Of a stretch of DNA of 64,000 bases, positions 34,262 through 42,039 are shown piece after piece. Source of the stretch: DALYJJ01 sp031969915 (GTDB taxonomy: Bacteria; Acidobacteriota; Terriglobia; Bryobacterales; Bryobacteraceae); the NCBI GenBank assembly GCA_031969915.1, contig DALYJJ010000018.1, positions 1 to 64,000 of the forward strand, in the 5' to 3' direction. Position numbers and translations under genes: made by a program. Below the pieces are notes generated by a model. The model saw nothing but the letters and a program-made list of their open reading frames with translations. It did no database searches and was not told the DNA's origin. Position 1 is the stretch's first letter. Every line of letters starts with the position of its first letter.

Positions 34262-35266
34262 ATGAATCTCCTCGAACGAGCAATTTGGGCCCTGTGGGCG
34301 ATGTGCCTGTGGCCGGCGGCGGCGCAGGAGGTGTTGCCGGTGACGGGCGACCTGGAGCGGGCGCACGATCCGGTGATCATTCGCGAGAAGGACACGTACT
34401 ATGTGTTCTCGACCAACCGCGGACCGGCGGGGCACATCCCGATCCGGTGCTCGAAGGATCTTCGCGAGTGGAAACTGTGCGGCGCAGTCTTCGCGGAGCT
34501 GCCCGAATGGGTGGCGCGGACGATACCAGGGGCGCGTTCGTTCTGGGCGCCGGACATCTCGTACTTCAACGGCAAATATCATCTCTATTACTCGGCGTCC
34601 ACGTTCGGCAGCAACCGCTCGGCCATCGGGCTGGCGACGAACACCACGCTGGACAGGACGAGCCCGGAGTACCGGTGGGTGGACCAGGGGCCGGTGATCG
34701 AATCGCAGAAGGAGAACGACTACAACTGCATCGATCCCAACCTGGCGTTCGACGCGGAAGGGCGCGCGTGGCTTGCGTTCGGGAGCTTCTGGAGCGGGTT
34801 GAAGATGCGGCGCATCGACCCCAGGACCGGGATGCTCTCCGGGGAGGACTCAACGCTCTACTCTCTGGCGTCCCGACCGCGCGCTCCGGGCCAGCCCGGC
34901 GCCATTGAAGCGCCCTTCATCTTGAAGCGGGGCGGATACTACTACCTGTTCGCATCGTTCGATTTCTGCTGCCGCGGCGTTAAGAGCACGTACAACACCG
35001 TTGTGGGGCGCGCGGAGAGAATCACAGGACCCTATCTGGACCGGTCCGGCAAGCCGATGTTGGAAGGCGGCGGAACGCTGCTGATAGAGGGCAACGAGCG
35101 ATGGCGAGGACCTGGGCATCCAGGATTTCTCCAACGGCCGGACGGGGACATCATGGTGTTCCACGCCTACGACGGCGTCACCGGGAGATCGTCCCTGCAC
35201 GTCTCGACAATGGTCTGGGAAGACGGCTGGCCGCGAGTGGGAAAGCTGCCGTCGGGGGCGCCATAG
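34262..35266 (+). CDS. GH43-family arabinanase-like glycoside hydrolase
   Basis: 334 residues from ATG 34262; upstream in-frame ATGs at 34241 and 34244 lack a better ribosome-binding site. Signal peptide 1-22 (AIWALWAMCLWPAAAQ). Five-bladed propeller with the three family acids: Asp in AHDPVIIREKDTYYVFST (base), Asp in YNCIDPNLAFDAEGRAWLAFGSF (pKa modulator) and Glu in AIEAPFILKRGGYYYLFASFDFCC (acid). SFWAPDISYFNGKYHLYYSAS is typical of endo-1,5-alpha-L-arabinanases. Likely cleaves plant arabinan outside the cytoplasm. Stand-alone gene with no neighbouring carbohydrate transport genes. Confidence 0.9.
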   Translation: MNLLERAIWALWAMCLWPAAAQEVLPVTGDLERAHDPVIIREKDTYYVFSTNRGPAGHIPIRCSKDLREWKLCGAVFAELPEWVARTIPGARSFWAPDISYFNGKYHLYYSASTFGSNRSAIGLATNTTLDRTSPEYRWVDQGPVIESQKENDYNCIDPNLAFDAEGRAWLAFGSFWSGLKMRRIDPRTGMLSGEDSTLYSLASRPRAPGQPGAIEAPFILKRGGYYYLFASFDFCCRGVKSTYNTVVGRAERITGPYLDRSGKPMLEGGGTLLIEGNERWRGPGHPGFLQRPDGDIMVFHAYDGVTGRSSLHVSTMVWEDGWPRVGKLPSGAP

Positions 35267-35297
35267 CGGACCGGCGCGTCTGTTATAGTCGGCTCTG

Positions 35298-36443
35298 ATG
35301 GATCCCCTCGACGTCCGCCGCCGACAGGCCGTCCTGTCGGAATTGGAGCGGATCGTCGAGAGTCCGGCCTTCAAGGGCAGCCGGCGTTCGCAGGACTTTC
35401 TGCGCTATGTGATCCTGGCGCGGCTCGACGGGCATCTCGATCAACTGAAGGAACGGGCCATCGGGGCCGAGGTCTTCGGCCGCGACCCGGACTACGATAC
35501 GGGTGGCGATTCCATCGTTCGCGTGAAGGCGAACGAGGTACGGAAGCGCCTGGCGCAGTTCTACAAAGACGGACCGGCGCACGAGGTGCACGTTGAACTG
35601 CCGGCCGGCTCGTACGCGCCTGAGTTTGTATGGCCGGGCGAGGCGCGGAGCGGTGCGCCGCCGGCGGCCCAGCCTCCCCGGAAGCGGTTCATTGCGCTGG
35701 CCGTTTTCGTGGGCCTCGCCGCAGTGGCCGGAGCGGGCGTGTTCATCGCGATGCAACAGCGGCCGGCGCGGCCCTTCGAGGAGTTCTGGCAGCCGGTGAT
35801 GAGCAGCCGGAAACCGGTGTTGCTGTGTGTTGCGCATCCGGTTGTGCATCATCTGCGGGGCAAGAGCCTGGTGTCGGAAAGCCCGATGGTGCCGCGATCG
35901 GACATCACGCGCGATCCGGACCATTACCTGGGCGTGGGCGACGCGCTCTCGCTGGCGCGCTTCTCGGCATTCTTCGCCAGCCGGGGAAAAACGGCGCAGG
36001 TCCGCATCGGGACCGAGACGACCTACGCCGAGTTGCGCGACGTGCCCGCCGTGTTCATCGGCGCGTTCACGAATCAGTGGACGATGCAGTTGGCGCGCGA
36101 TTTCCGGTTTGTGTTTGAGCGGGATGACAAGGGCGTGCTCATTCGCGACCAGCAGGCCCCGGGGCAGCGGTGGGTTTTCTCCGGCGACCCGTCGACGGAT
36201 TACGCGATCATCTCCCGGGTCTTCGATTCGAAGACCGGCGATCTGCTCGTGGTGGCCGCCGGGTTGGGGCACTTCGGAACGCAGGTGGCGGGCGAGTTTC
36301 TGACCAACGAAGCATACCTGGGCCAGGCGTTGGAGTCGGCTCCCCCGGACTGGCGGCGCAGGAACGTGCAGTTCGTGATTCGCGGCGAGGTGATCGGGAA
36401 GACGACGGGGCCGCCGAAAGTGGCGGCCTCGCATTTCTGGTAG
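35298..36443 (+). CDS. Membrane protein with Solibacter-type N-terminal domain
   Basis: 381 residues, ATG 35298, 31 nt after the GH43 stop. Cytoplasmic domain about 1-110: ELERIVESPAFKGSRRSQDFLRYVILARLDG, LKERAIGAEVFGRDPDYDTGGDSIVRVKANEVRKRLAQFY and ELPAGSYAPEF. This segment is frequent in Acidobacterial membrane regulators (TolB- or TPR-fused) and is probably a winged-helix-like DNA- or protein-binding module. One membrane segment at about 133-152 (FIALAVFVGLAAVAGAGVFIA). The outer domain of about 225 residues has no recognised family. A transmembrane transcription regulator is possible; inference. Confidence 0.75.
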   Translation: MDPLDVRRRQAVLSELERIVESPAFKGSRRSQDFLRYVILARLDGHLDQLKERAIGAEVFGRDPDYDTGGDSIVRVKANEVRKRLAQFYKDGPAHEVHVELPAGSYAPEFVWPGEARSGAPPAAQPPRKRFIALAVFVGLAAVAGAGVFIAMQQRPARPFEEFWQPVMSSRKPVLLCVAHPVVHHLRGKSLVSESPMVPRSDITRDPDHYLGVGDALSLARFSAFFASRGKTAQVRIGTETTYAELRDVPAVFIGAFTNQWTMQLARDFRFVFERDDKGVLIRDQQAPGQRWVFSGDPSTDYAIISRVFDSKTGDLLVVAAGLGHFGTQVAGEFLTNEAYLGQALESAPPDWRRRNVQFVIRGEVIGKTTGPPKVAASHFW

Positions 36444-36452
36444 CGCCCGACG

Positions 36453-37298
36453 CTACACCGCTTCCGCCACCACCGGATTGCGCAGTTCGCCGAGGCCGGC
36501 GACTTTGACCACCACGCTGTCGCCCGGCTTCAACCACCGGGGCGGCTTGCGCGCGAAGCCGACCCCGGAAGGCGTGCCGGTGGAGACGACGTCGCCGGGC
36601 TCCAGGGTCACAACGCTCGACAGGTATTCGACCAACTGCGGCACACCGAAGATCAATTCGCGCGTGTTGGAGCTTTGGAGCACCTCGCCGTCGATCTCCA
36701 GGCTGATATCGAGCGCATGCGGGTCGGGGATCTCGTCGGCGGTGACCAGGTAGGGGCCCATGGGGGCGAAGGTATCGAAGGTCTTGCCCATCAGCCACTG
36801 GGTGGTGGCCATTTGGAAATCGCGAGCGCTGACGTCGTTCACCATGGTGTAGGCCGCGACGTGCTCGTGCCACCGCTCGGCTTTGATGTGGCGGCCGCCC
36901 TTACCGATCACGAAGGCGAACTCGGCTTCGTAGTCGGGCTTCTCGGAGTTGGCGGGCAGCACGATGGGATCGCCGGGCGCGATCACGACATTGGGGAACT
37001 TGTTGAAGATGGTGGGGACCTTCGGGATCTCCATCTTCGATTCGATCGCGTGATCGCGATAGTTCAGGCCGACGCAGATCAGCTTGGGCGGCCGTGGAAT
37101 GGGGGCCATCAGCTTCACCGAGGAGAGCGGAATGGTGGCCGGATTCGAGGCCGCGTACTCGCGGACCTTGTCGAGGGCGCCGAGCGCGGAGACACAGCAA
37201 TTGAGGCCCGCGGCGGCCAGCGGAGCCACCTGGCCGGCGCCCATCAGGACACCCGCTTCGTTCGCCGCGCCGGGACGGCGGTAGGTTAGCAGTTTCAT
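36453..37298 (-). CDS. Fumarylacetoacetate hydrolase-family protein
   Basis: 281 residues, ATG 37298 with GGAGAT upstream. C-terminal FAH domain: KLICVGLNYRDHAIESKMEIPKVPTIFNKFPN, EAEFAFVIGKGGRHI with the metal-binding Glu, YTMVNDVSARDFQ with the metal-binding Asp, and VVSTGTPSGVGFARKPPRWLKPGD. These are the hallmarks of divalent-metal acylpyruvase, 2-oxo-hept-3-ene-dioate or ureidoglycolate-lyase-like enzymes. Cytoplasmic. The divergent SDR gene starts 49 nt away, so a shared promoter region and a common sugar-acid or aromatic catabolic role are possible. Confidence 0.9.
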   Translation of the reverse strand: MKLLTYRRPGAANEAGVLMGAGQVAPLAAAGLNCCVSALGALDKVREYAASNPATIPLSSVKLMAPIPRPPKLICVGLNYRDHAIESKMEIPKVPTIFNKFPNVVIAPGDPIVLPANSEKPDYEAEFAFVIGKGGRHIKAERWHEHVAAYTMVNDVSARDFQMATTQWLMGKTFDTFAPMGPYLVTADEIPDPHALDISLEIDGEVLQSSNTRELIFGVPQLVEYLSSVVTLEPGDVVSTGTPSGVGFARKPPRWLKPGDSVVVKVAGLGELRNPVVAEAV

Positions 37299-37346
37299 AC
37301 GAGGATCTCCGGAAATTGTATCATTGCGATTTACACTCCCACTCAT

Positions 37347-38123
37347 ATGAGCTATCTGGAAACTCTCTTCTCATTGCGCGGCAAAGTGGCCTGCGTGCTC
37401 GGCGGAACCAGCGGAATCGGACAGGCCATCGGCCGGGGCTTCGCGAAGGCGGGCGCGGCGGTGATTTCGTCGAGCCGCGACTTGGCCAAGGTGGAAGCGG
37501 AAGCGACGGAACTGGAAGCGCTGGGCTCGAAGACGCTGCGCGTGACGAGCGACGTAACGAACCGCGAGAGCCTGGAAGCGGCCTGTGCGGCGATCGTGCG
37601 GGAGTTCGGGCGCGTGGATGTGCTGGTGGTGACCAGCGGCGTGCATCACAAGGCGCCGAGCGCGGAGGTGAGCGAACACGATTGGACGAGAGTGATCGAC
37701 GCAAACCTGAACGGCAGCTTTCGCGCCGACCAGATTTTCGGGCGGCAGATGATCGCCCAGGGGGAGGGCTCGATCATCAATATCGCTTCCCTCACCAGCT
37801 TCGTGGCCTTTGGCGAGGTCACCGCGTACGCGAGCAGCAAGTGCGGGGTGATCATGCTGACCAAGCAACTGGCCTCGGAGTGGGCGCCGAAAGGCGTGCG
37901 AGTGAACGCGATCGCACCGGGCGTGTTCAGGACGCCGTTGAACACCAAGGCGCTGGATATCCCGGAGCGCGCGGCGGCGATTCTCGGCAAGACGCCGATG
38001 GGGCGGTTCGGGCAGACGGAGGAACTGGTGGGCGCGGCGATTTACTTTGCCTCGAACGCCGCGCAGTTCTGCACGGGTCAGATCCTGGCGGTGGACGGCG
38101 GATTCCTGGCCAAGGGAATCTGA
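37347..38123 (+). CDS. SDR-family oxidoreductase
   Basis: 258 residues, ATG 37347. Classical short-chain dehydrogenase: nucleotide-binding GGTSGIGQAIGRGFAKAGA, DVTNRESLEAACAAIV, NxxG region replaced by VVTSGVHHKAPS, catalytic Ser in IINIASLTSFVAF, and YASSK (Tyr and Lys of YxxxK). The C-terminal VNAIAPGVFRTPLNTK and GAAIYFASNAAQFCTGQILAVDGGFLAKG match gluconate 5-dehydrogenase or 2-deoxygluconate dehydrogenase relatives. With the divergent FAH gene it may work in sugar-acid degradation. Substrate not certain. Confidence 0.9.
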   Translation: MSYLETLFSLRGKVACVLGGTSGIGQAIGRGFAKAGAAVISSSRDLAKVEAEATELEALGSKTLRVTSDVTNRESLEAACAAIVREFGRVDVLVVTSGVHHKAPSAEVSEHDWTRVIDANLNGSFRADQIFGRQMIAQGEGSIINIASLTSFVAFGEVTAYASSKCGVIMLTKQLASEWAPKGVRVNAIAPGVFRTPLNTKALDIPERAAAILGKTPMGRFGQTEELVGAAIYFASNAAQFCTGQILAVDGGFLAKGI

Positions 38124-38124
38124 G

Positions 38125-39288
38125 TTACCTGCCGTCGGCCCGCCGGCGCAGGCGGTTTTCCAGGTCGCGAATCGCATCGGCGAGGTCGTCGGGCCGCCAG
38201 ATGTGCCTGGTCTCGCCGTCCAACTTGTCCACCAGGCGCTCCAAACCGTCTTTCCAGGGGAGTTGAAACCGCGTGAGGTGCAGGTAGTAGAACAACGGGG
38301 GCCTCGGCCCGGCGATCTCGCGCAGCAACTCCGGCGGCGGAGTGCCTTCGTAGCGCGAGTTCGGCCCGATGAAGATGATCGCGTCAGGCGGGTCGGGGCG
38401 CTTCAATTCGCGGCGGACCACTTGATCGATCAGTTGCGGTACGCCCGCGGGGTTGCCGAGGATATCGAGGCCGATGGTTCCGAGCTTCAGCTCGTCGAGT
38501 GCGCCCATCAAGCGGCGGAAGGAGGCGAGGTCGAGCTTCGCCACGTTCAGCAGTTCGCGTTGCTGGTTCAGATTGAAGGCGGTGACGGAGACCTCAACCA
38601 TGGAGGTTTTTTCGAGGAGCGCCGCAACGCTGGAGATGAGCAGCGCCTGGTCGAACGGATGCAACGCGGTTCCGCGCAAACGCGAAGGCGCGGCGTGCAG
38701 CAGGATCGAGATCCGATACGGCCGTCCCTCCCGGCTCTCCGCGTTCCATCCACTGAGGATCAACGGCGTGATGGTGTCCGGTTCCAGGGGTTGCGGCTGT
38801 TTCTTCTCGGCGCGGCTGAGCTTGAGCCTGGTCTTCCAGGATTCGGCGCAGCGGCGGCCGCGGTGGTCCTCCAGCAGCCATCGGACTTCGTACTCGCCGG
38901 GCCCAAGATAGAACCCGCCGCCCGCTTCGCCGGCCACGCGTTTGCTCACGTTCTCGAAAGGGAACTTCGGGACTTTGAAAGATTGCAGAAAGTAGACCGG
39001 CTGCGCCGCCTGCAGCGGGCGCACGGAGGTGATCATCGTCACCTGGGAGCCGCCGGGATCCATCTGGTAAAGGGGCAGCGTCAGGAAGAAGCCCGCCTGG
39101 TACCGGAAGGAGAACGTGAGCATCGGCTGGATGGGCCGGACCTCGCACTTTAGCGGATCGGGATTGGTGAGCGTCCAGGCGGATTCGAAACGTTCAATCG
39201 CCTTGCGGCCGTCGGGCAACTTCGGGTCGACCCACACTTGTGCGCCGGCGGTGGCGGCGATCAAGGCGGGCAGCAGGCGCCGGATCAC
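38125..39288 (-). CDS. Exported protein of unknown function, tandem copy 1
   Basis: 387 residues from GTG 39288, overlapping the upstream paralogue's stop (GTGA). Signal peptide 1-16. N-terminal half: beta-rich with FSFRYQAGFFLTLPLYQMDPGG and GGGFYLGPGEYEVRWLLEDHRGRRC. C-terminal half: alternating strands and helices (RISILLHAAPSRL, VEVSVTAFNLNQQREL, LGTIGLDILGN, DAIIFIGPNSRY) that resemble a von Willebrand A-like fold lacking a clear MIDAS DxSxS. About half of positions match the neighbouring gene. Such exported proteins are common in Acidobacteria; function unknown. Confidence 0.8.
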   Translation of the reverse strand: MIRRLLPALIAATAGAQVWVDPKLPDGRKAIERFESAWTLTNPDPLKCEVRPIQPMLTFSFRYQAGFFLTLPLYQMDPGGSQVTMITSVRPLQAAQPVYFLQSFKVPKFPFENVSKRVAGEAGGGFYLGPGEYEVRWLLEDHRGRRCAESWKTRLKLSRAEKKQPQPLEPDTITPLILSGWNAESREGRPYRISILLHAAPSRLRGTALHPFDQALLISSVAALLEKTSMVEVSVTAFNLNQQRELLNVAKLDLASFRRLMGALDELKLGTIGLDILGNPAGVPQLIDQVVRRELKRPDPPDAIIFIGPNSRYEGTPPPELLREIAGPRPPLFYYLHLTRFQLPWKDGLERLVDKLDGETRHIWRPDDLADAIRDLENRLRRRADGR

Positions 39289-40552
39289 GCCCCCTCCCGC
39301 CGCCGCGCCAGCCTCTCCTCGAGTTCCCGTATGGCGGCGGCCAGATCCTCGGCGCGGCGGAGTTGGAACGTGACGCCCTTCATCTGTTTCACCAGCTTCT
39401 CAATCCCGTCTTTCCAATAGGCGTTCGCCGGCGGCAGCCGGAAGTAGACGAAGAGCGGCAGCCGCGGGCCTGCCATCTCGCGGTACACGCGCACGGATGG
39501 AGCGTCTTCCGTCACCGTGGAGGGGCCGATGATCAGGATGGCGTCCGGCGGCTGCGGCTGGCCGAGGACGCGGCGGTGGTGGATGCCTTGAGCGGNNNNN
39601 NNNNNCGAATCATCTCGTCCAGAAGGCGGGCCGCGCCCTTGGGGTCGCGCAGGACTTCCAGCCCGATGGTCCCGAGTTGCAGATCCTCGAGCGTACCGAT
39701 CAGGCGCACGAACTCCTCGCGAGTGAGTTCGTTTGCGTGGAAGAGGTCGGTCTGCTGGTTGAGGTTGAAGGCGCTGACGGAGGTCTCCTGGAGGGAGGTC
39801 TTTTCAAGCACCGCGGCGAGCGTACTCACCAGCAGCGCGCGGTCGAAGGGGTGCAGCGCGACGGACCACCAACGCAACGGAGCGGCATGCAGGAGGATCG
39901 CCACCCGGTTCGGCCGGTCTCCCACTTTACGTTCACTCCAACCGGCGACGGCCATCGGCGTGACCGTGTTCTCGGGCAACGGCTGCGGTTGGCGGCGCTC
40001 CCGCAGGCTCAGCCTGTGCCGGATGTTCCACTGGAACGAGCAGCGCTCGCCGCGGTTGTCCTCCAGCAACCAGCGCACTTCGTAGTTTCCCGGCCCGATG
40101 TAGAAGCCGCCGCCGAGTTCGCCCGCGATGCTCGAGTGAATCACCGGCGTGGGGAACCTGGGCACACGGTGGGTCTGATAGAAGTACAACGGCTGCCCTC
40201 CGAAAGACGGCCGGAAGCTGGTGACCAGAACGAAGTGCGCGCCGGCGGGGTCGAGTTGGTAAGACGGCAGCTTCAGAAAAAAGCCCGTTTCGTACCGGAA
40301 GGAAAAGGTGAGGCTCGGCATCAACGGCTTCACCTCGCACTCCAGGGGCTTCGGTGAAGGCTTGGACCACACCGCTTCGAAACGCTGAATCAGGAGGCGG
40401 CCGCGAGTTTCAGCGGGATTCACGGGGGCCTGGGCCGTGGCCGGCAGCGCGGCAAACAGTATGAGCGCGGCCACGAACGCCGGCCACGCAAACTGAATCC
40501 CGGCGCGGGCGGCGCACGTCCATAGGGATGTGAAGAGCCGCGAATCGATCAA
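39285..40552 (-). CDS. Exported protein of unknown function, tandem copy 2 (contains gap)
   Basis: Paralogue of the previous gene, interrupted by ten Ns. Before the gap it reads FSFRYETGFFLKLPSYQLDPAG, GGGFYIGPGNYEVRWLLEDNRGERC, RVAILLHAAPLRWW and ARLLDEMI. After the gap, in another nominal frame, it continues GIHHRRVLGQPQPPDAIL, then PSVRVYREMAGPRLPLF. The frame change is explained by the arbitrary gap length, so this is one intact gene. The start is unsure: TTG 40552 gives a signal-like N-terminus (AWPAFVAALILFAALPATAQ). An in-frame ATG at 40654 would overlap the divergent gene more deeply. Confidence 0.75.
39596..39605. other. Assembly gap (ten Ns)
   Basis: Ten consecutive Ns inside the tandem copy 2 gene. 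Comparison with copy 1 shows the gap length is a placeholder: reading across ten Ns breaks the frame, while the two flanks each match the paralogue in their own frames. Confidence 0.95.
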
Positions 40553-40733
40553 GACGCGCCTGGAAAAAGGGGTGTGGACGCTGCTGCAACTGGAGCAGCG
40601 CCGCGCGCGACGCAACTCCCCGTCACTCGGTCTGTCGATCGAACGCGCCATCATTCAAAGGGAATTGGACGAATTGGAAGCTGATCTCGTTGCCCGTCCG
40701 CCGAGCCTGCCCATTGAGAACGACACGGAATAG
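40530..40733 (+). CDS. Small charged hypothetical protein upstream of rsmG
   Basis: 67 codons from GTG 40530 (VKSRESIKTRLEKGVWTLLQ), 24 nt before rsmG. It is helical and highly charged (SIERAIIQRELDELEADLV), with no Cys, signal or membrane segment. The only ribosome-binding candidate (AGGG) is too close to the start. It overlaps the 5' end of the divergent copy 2 gene, so one of the two starts may be misplaced. No family was recognised. Confidence 0.5.
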   Translation: MKSRESIKTRLEKGVWTLLQLEQRRARRNSPSLGLSIERAIIQRELDELEADLVARPPSLPIENDTE

Positions 40734-40757
40734 GCTACCATTGGCCGTAGTCCGACC

Positions 40758-41402
40758 GTGTCAGATCGCTTCGCCGCCGAACTCGCCGCACTGCTTCCCG
40801 AAGACCTTCCCCAACGCAGCCGCGTAGTTGATTTGCTCGCCAGCCACCTGGAACGGGTTTCGCGCGTCAACGAGTACATGAACCTCACGCGGATTGTCTC
40901 TCCGCGGGACGCCGCCATCAAGCACGCCCTCGATTCTTTGATGCCGTGGCGGTGGATCGAGCCGCACGAACTGGTGCTTGATATCGGTTCGGGGGCCGGA
41001 TTTCCGGGGATCCCGCTGGCGCTCGCGCTGCCGGGCACGCGATTCGTGCTGGCGGAATCGGTCCAGAAGAAGGCGCAGTTCCTGCGGGATGCCGTGGAGG
41101 CGCTGGCGCTGCCCAACGTCGAAGTGCTGGCCGAGCGCGCTGAGGCGGTGTTGCGGGCGCGGACATTCAGGGTCACGACGGCGCGGGCGGTCGCACCGCT
41201 CGAACGGCTGATCCATCTGCTGGCGCCGGTGGCGCAGCGGACGGGACGGATGTTGTTCTACAAAGGCCGGGACGCCGGGCAGGAGATCGCGGAGGCGGCA
41301 GCGGAATTGAAACGGCGGCGCCTGCGGGCCCGGATTGCGATGACGTACGAATTGCCCGATGAAGCCGGCCAGCGCCACCTGGTGGAGGTTTCGCCGGCGT
41401 GA
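40758..41402 (+). CDS. rsmG: 16S rRNA (guanine-N7) methyltransferase RsmG
   Basis: 214 residues from GTG 40758. Family landmarks: helical N-terminus with RVNEYMNLTRIVSPRDAAIKHALDSL, then LVLDIGSGAGFPGIPLALALPG (SAM loop), FVLAESVQKKAQFLRDAVEAL, TARAVAPLERLIHLLAPV and MLFYKGRDA. It methylates G527 of 16S rRNA, a position linked to streptomycin sensitivity. The usual partner gene gidA/mnmG is not adjacent. Its stop overlaps the next start (GTGA). Confidence 0.93.
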   Translation: MSDRFAAELAALLPEDLPQRSRVVDLLASHLERVSRVNEYMNLTRIVSPRDAAIKHALDSLMPWRWIEPHELVLDIGSGAGFPGIPLALALPGTRFVLAESVQKKAQFLRDAVEALALPNVEVLAERAEAVLRARTFRVTTARAVAPLERLIHLLAPVAQRTGRMLFYKGRDAGQEIAEAAAELKRRRLRARIAMTYELPDEAGQRHLVEVSPA

Positions 41403-42025
41403 GGCGGTGGCTGGCAGTGCTGATGCTTCCGCTAGCGGCCTCAGCCCAGAGCAGCGAGACGCAGCACGTTCTTGAGGCGGGGCTACGGCTGACGCCGAAG
41501 CTCGACTTGATCCTTCATGCGCGGATGCGGACGCGCCCCGGCGAATCGGGCATCTATCAAGCGCGTGGCGGTCCGATCCTGGACTACAATGTCACTCCCA
41601 AGGTATCGCTGCTCGGCGGGTATTACCTGAGCGACCAGAAGCAGAGCGGGCAGGCGGGCTGGGATTTCTCGAATCGCGCCTTCGGCGGCGCGGAGATCGA
41701 TGCCTGGAGACACCGGCTGTTCACGGCCGACTGGCGAAGCCTGGCGGAGCGTTTCTGGGGTGGGCCGGACTCGTTCTTCCGCTTCCGCACGCGGCTGCGC
41801 GTTGTGGGAACGATGCGGGTGGCGCCGGCGGGGTCAGTGGAGACGTTCTTTGACGTTCGCGGCTGGCGCAGCACGCGCTACTCGGGCACGGTGGAGGTGA
41901 AACTCGGGCACGGGTTCACGTTCGAGGCAGGCTACTTTCACGAACCGCGTCGCGACGAAGGGCTGCGTCACATGGTGCAGAGTTCGTTGCGGTGGCGATC
42001 GCCGAGGCGGCAACTCTCGCCCTAG
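41399..42025 (+). CDS. DUF2490-like outer membrane beta-barrel protein
   Basis: 208 residues from GTG 41399, overlapping the rsmG stop. Signal peptide 1-17 (RRWLAVLMLPLAASAQ). Strand-rich body with alternating aromatic and polar residues (KLDLILHARMRTRP, YNVTPKVSLLGGYYLSDQK, RLFTADWRSLAERFWG, FRFRTRLRVVGTMRVA, FTFEAGYFHEP) as in DUF2490 barrels. Translationally coupled to rsmG, though a functional link is not obvious. The permease gene on the other strand ends 15 nt away. Confidence 0.75.
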   Translation: MRRWLAVLMLPLAASAQSSETQHVLEAGLRLTPKLDLILHARMRTRPGESGIYQARGGPILDYNVTPKVSLLGGYYLSDQKQSGQAGWDFSNRAFGGAEIDAWRHRLFTADWRSLAERFWGGPDSFFRFRTRLRVVGTMRVAPAGSVETFFDVRGWRSTRYSGTVEVKLGHGFTFEAGYFHEPRRDEGLRHMVQSSLRWRSPRRQLSP

Positions 42026-42039
42026 GCGCGCCGGACCGC

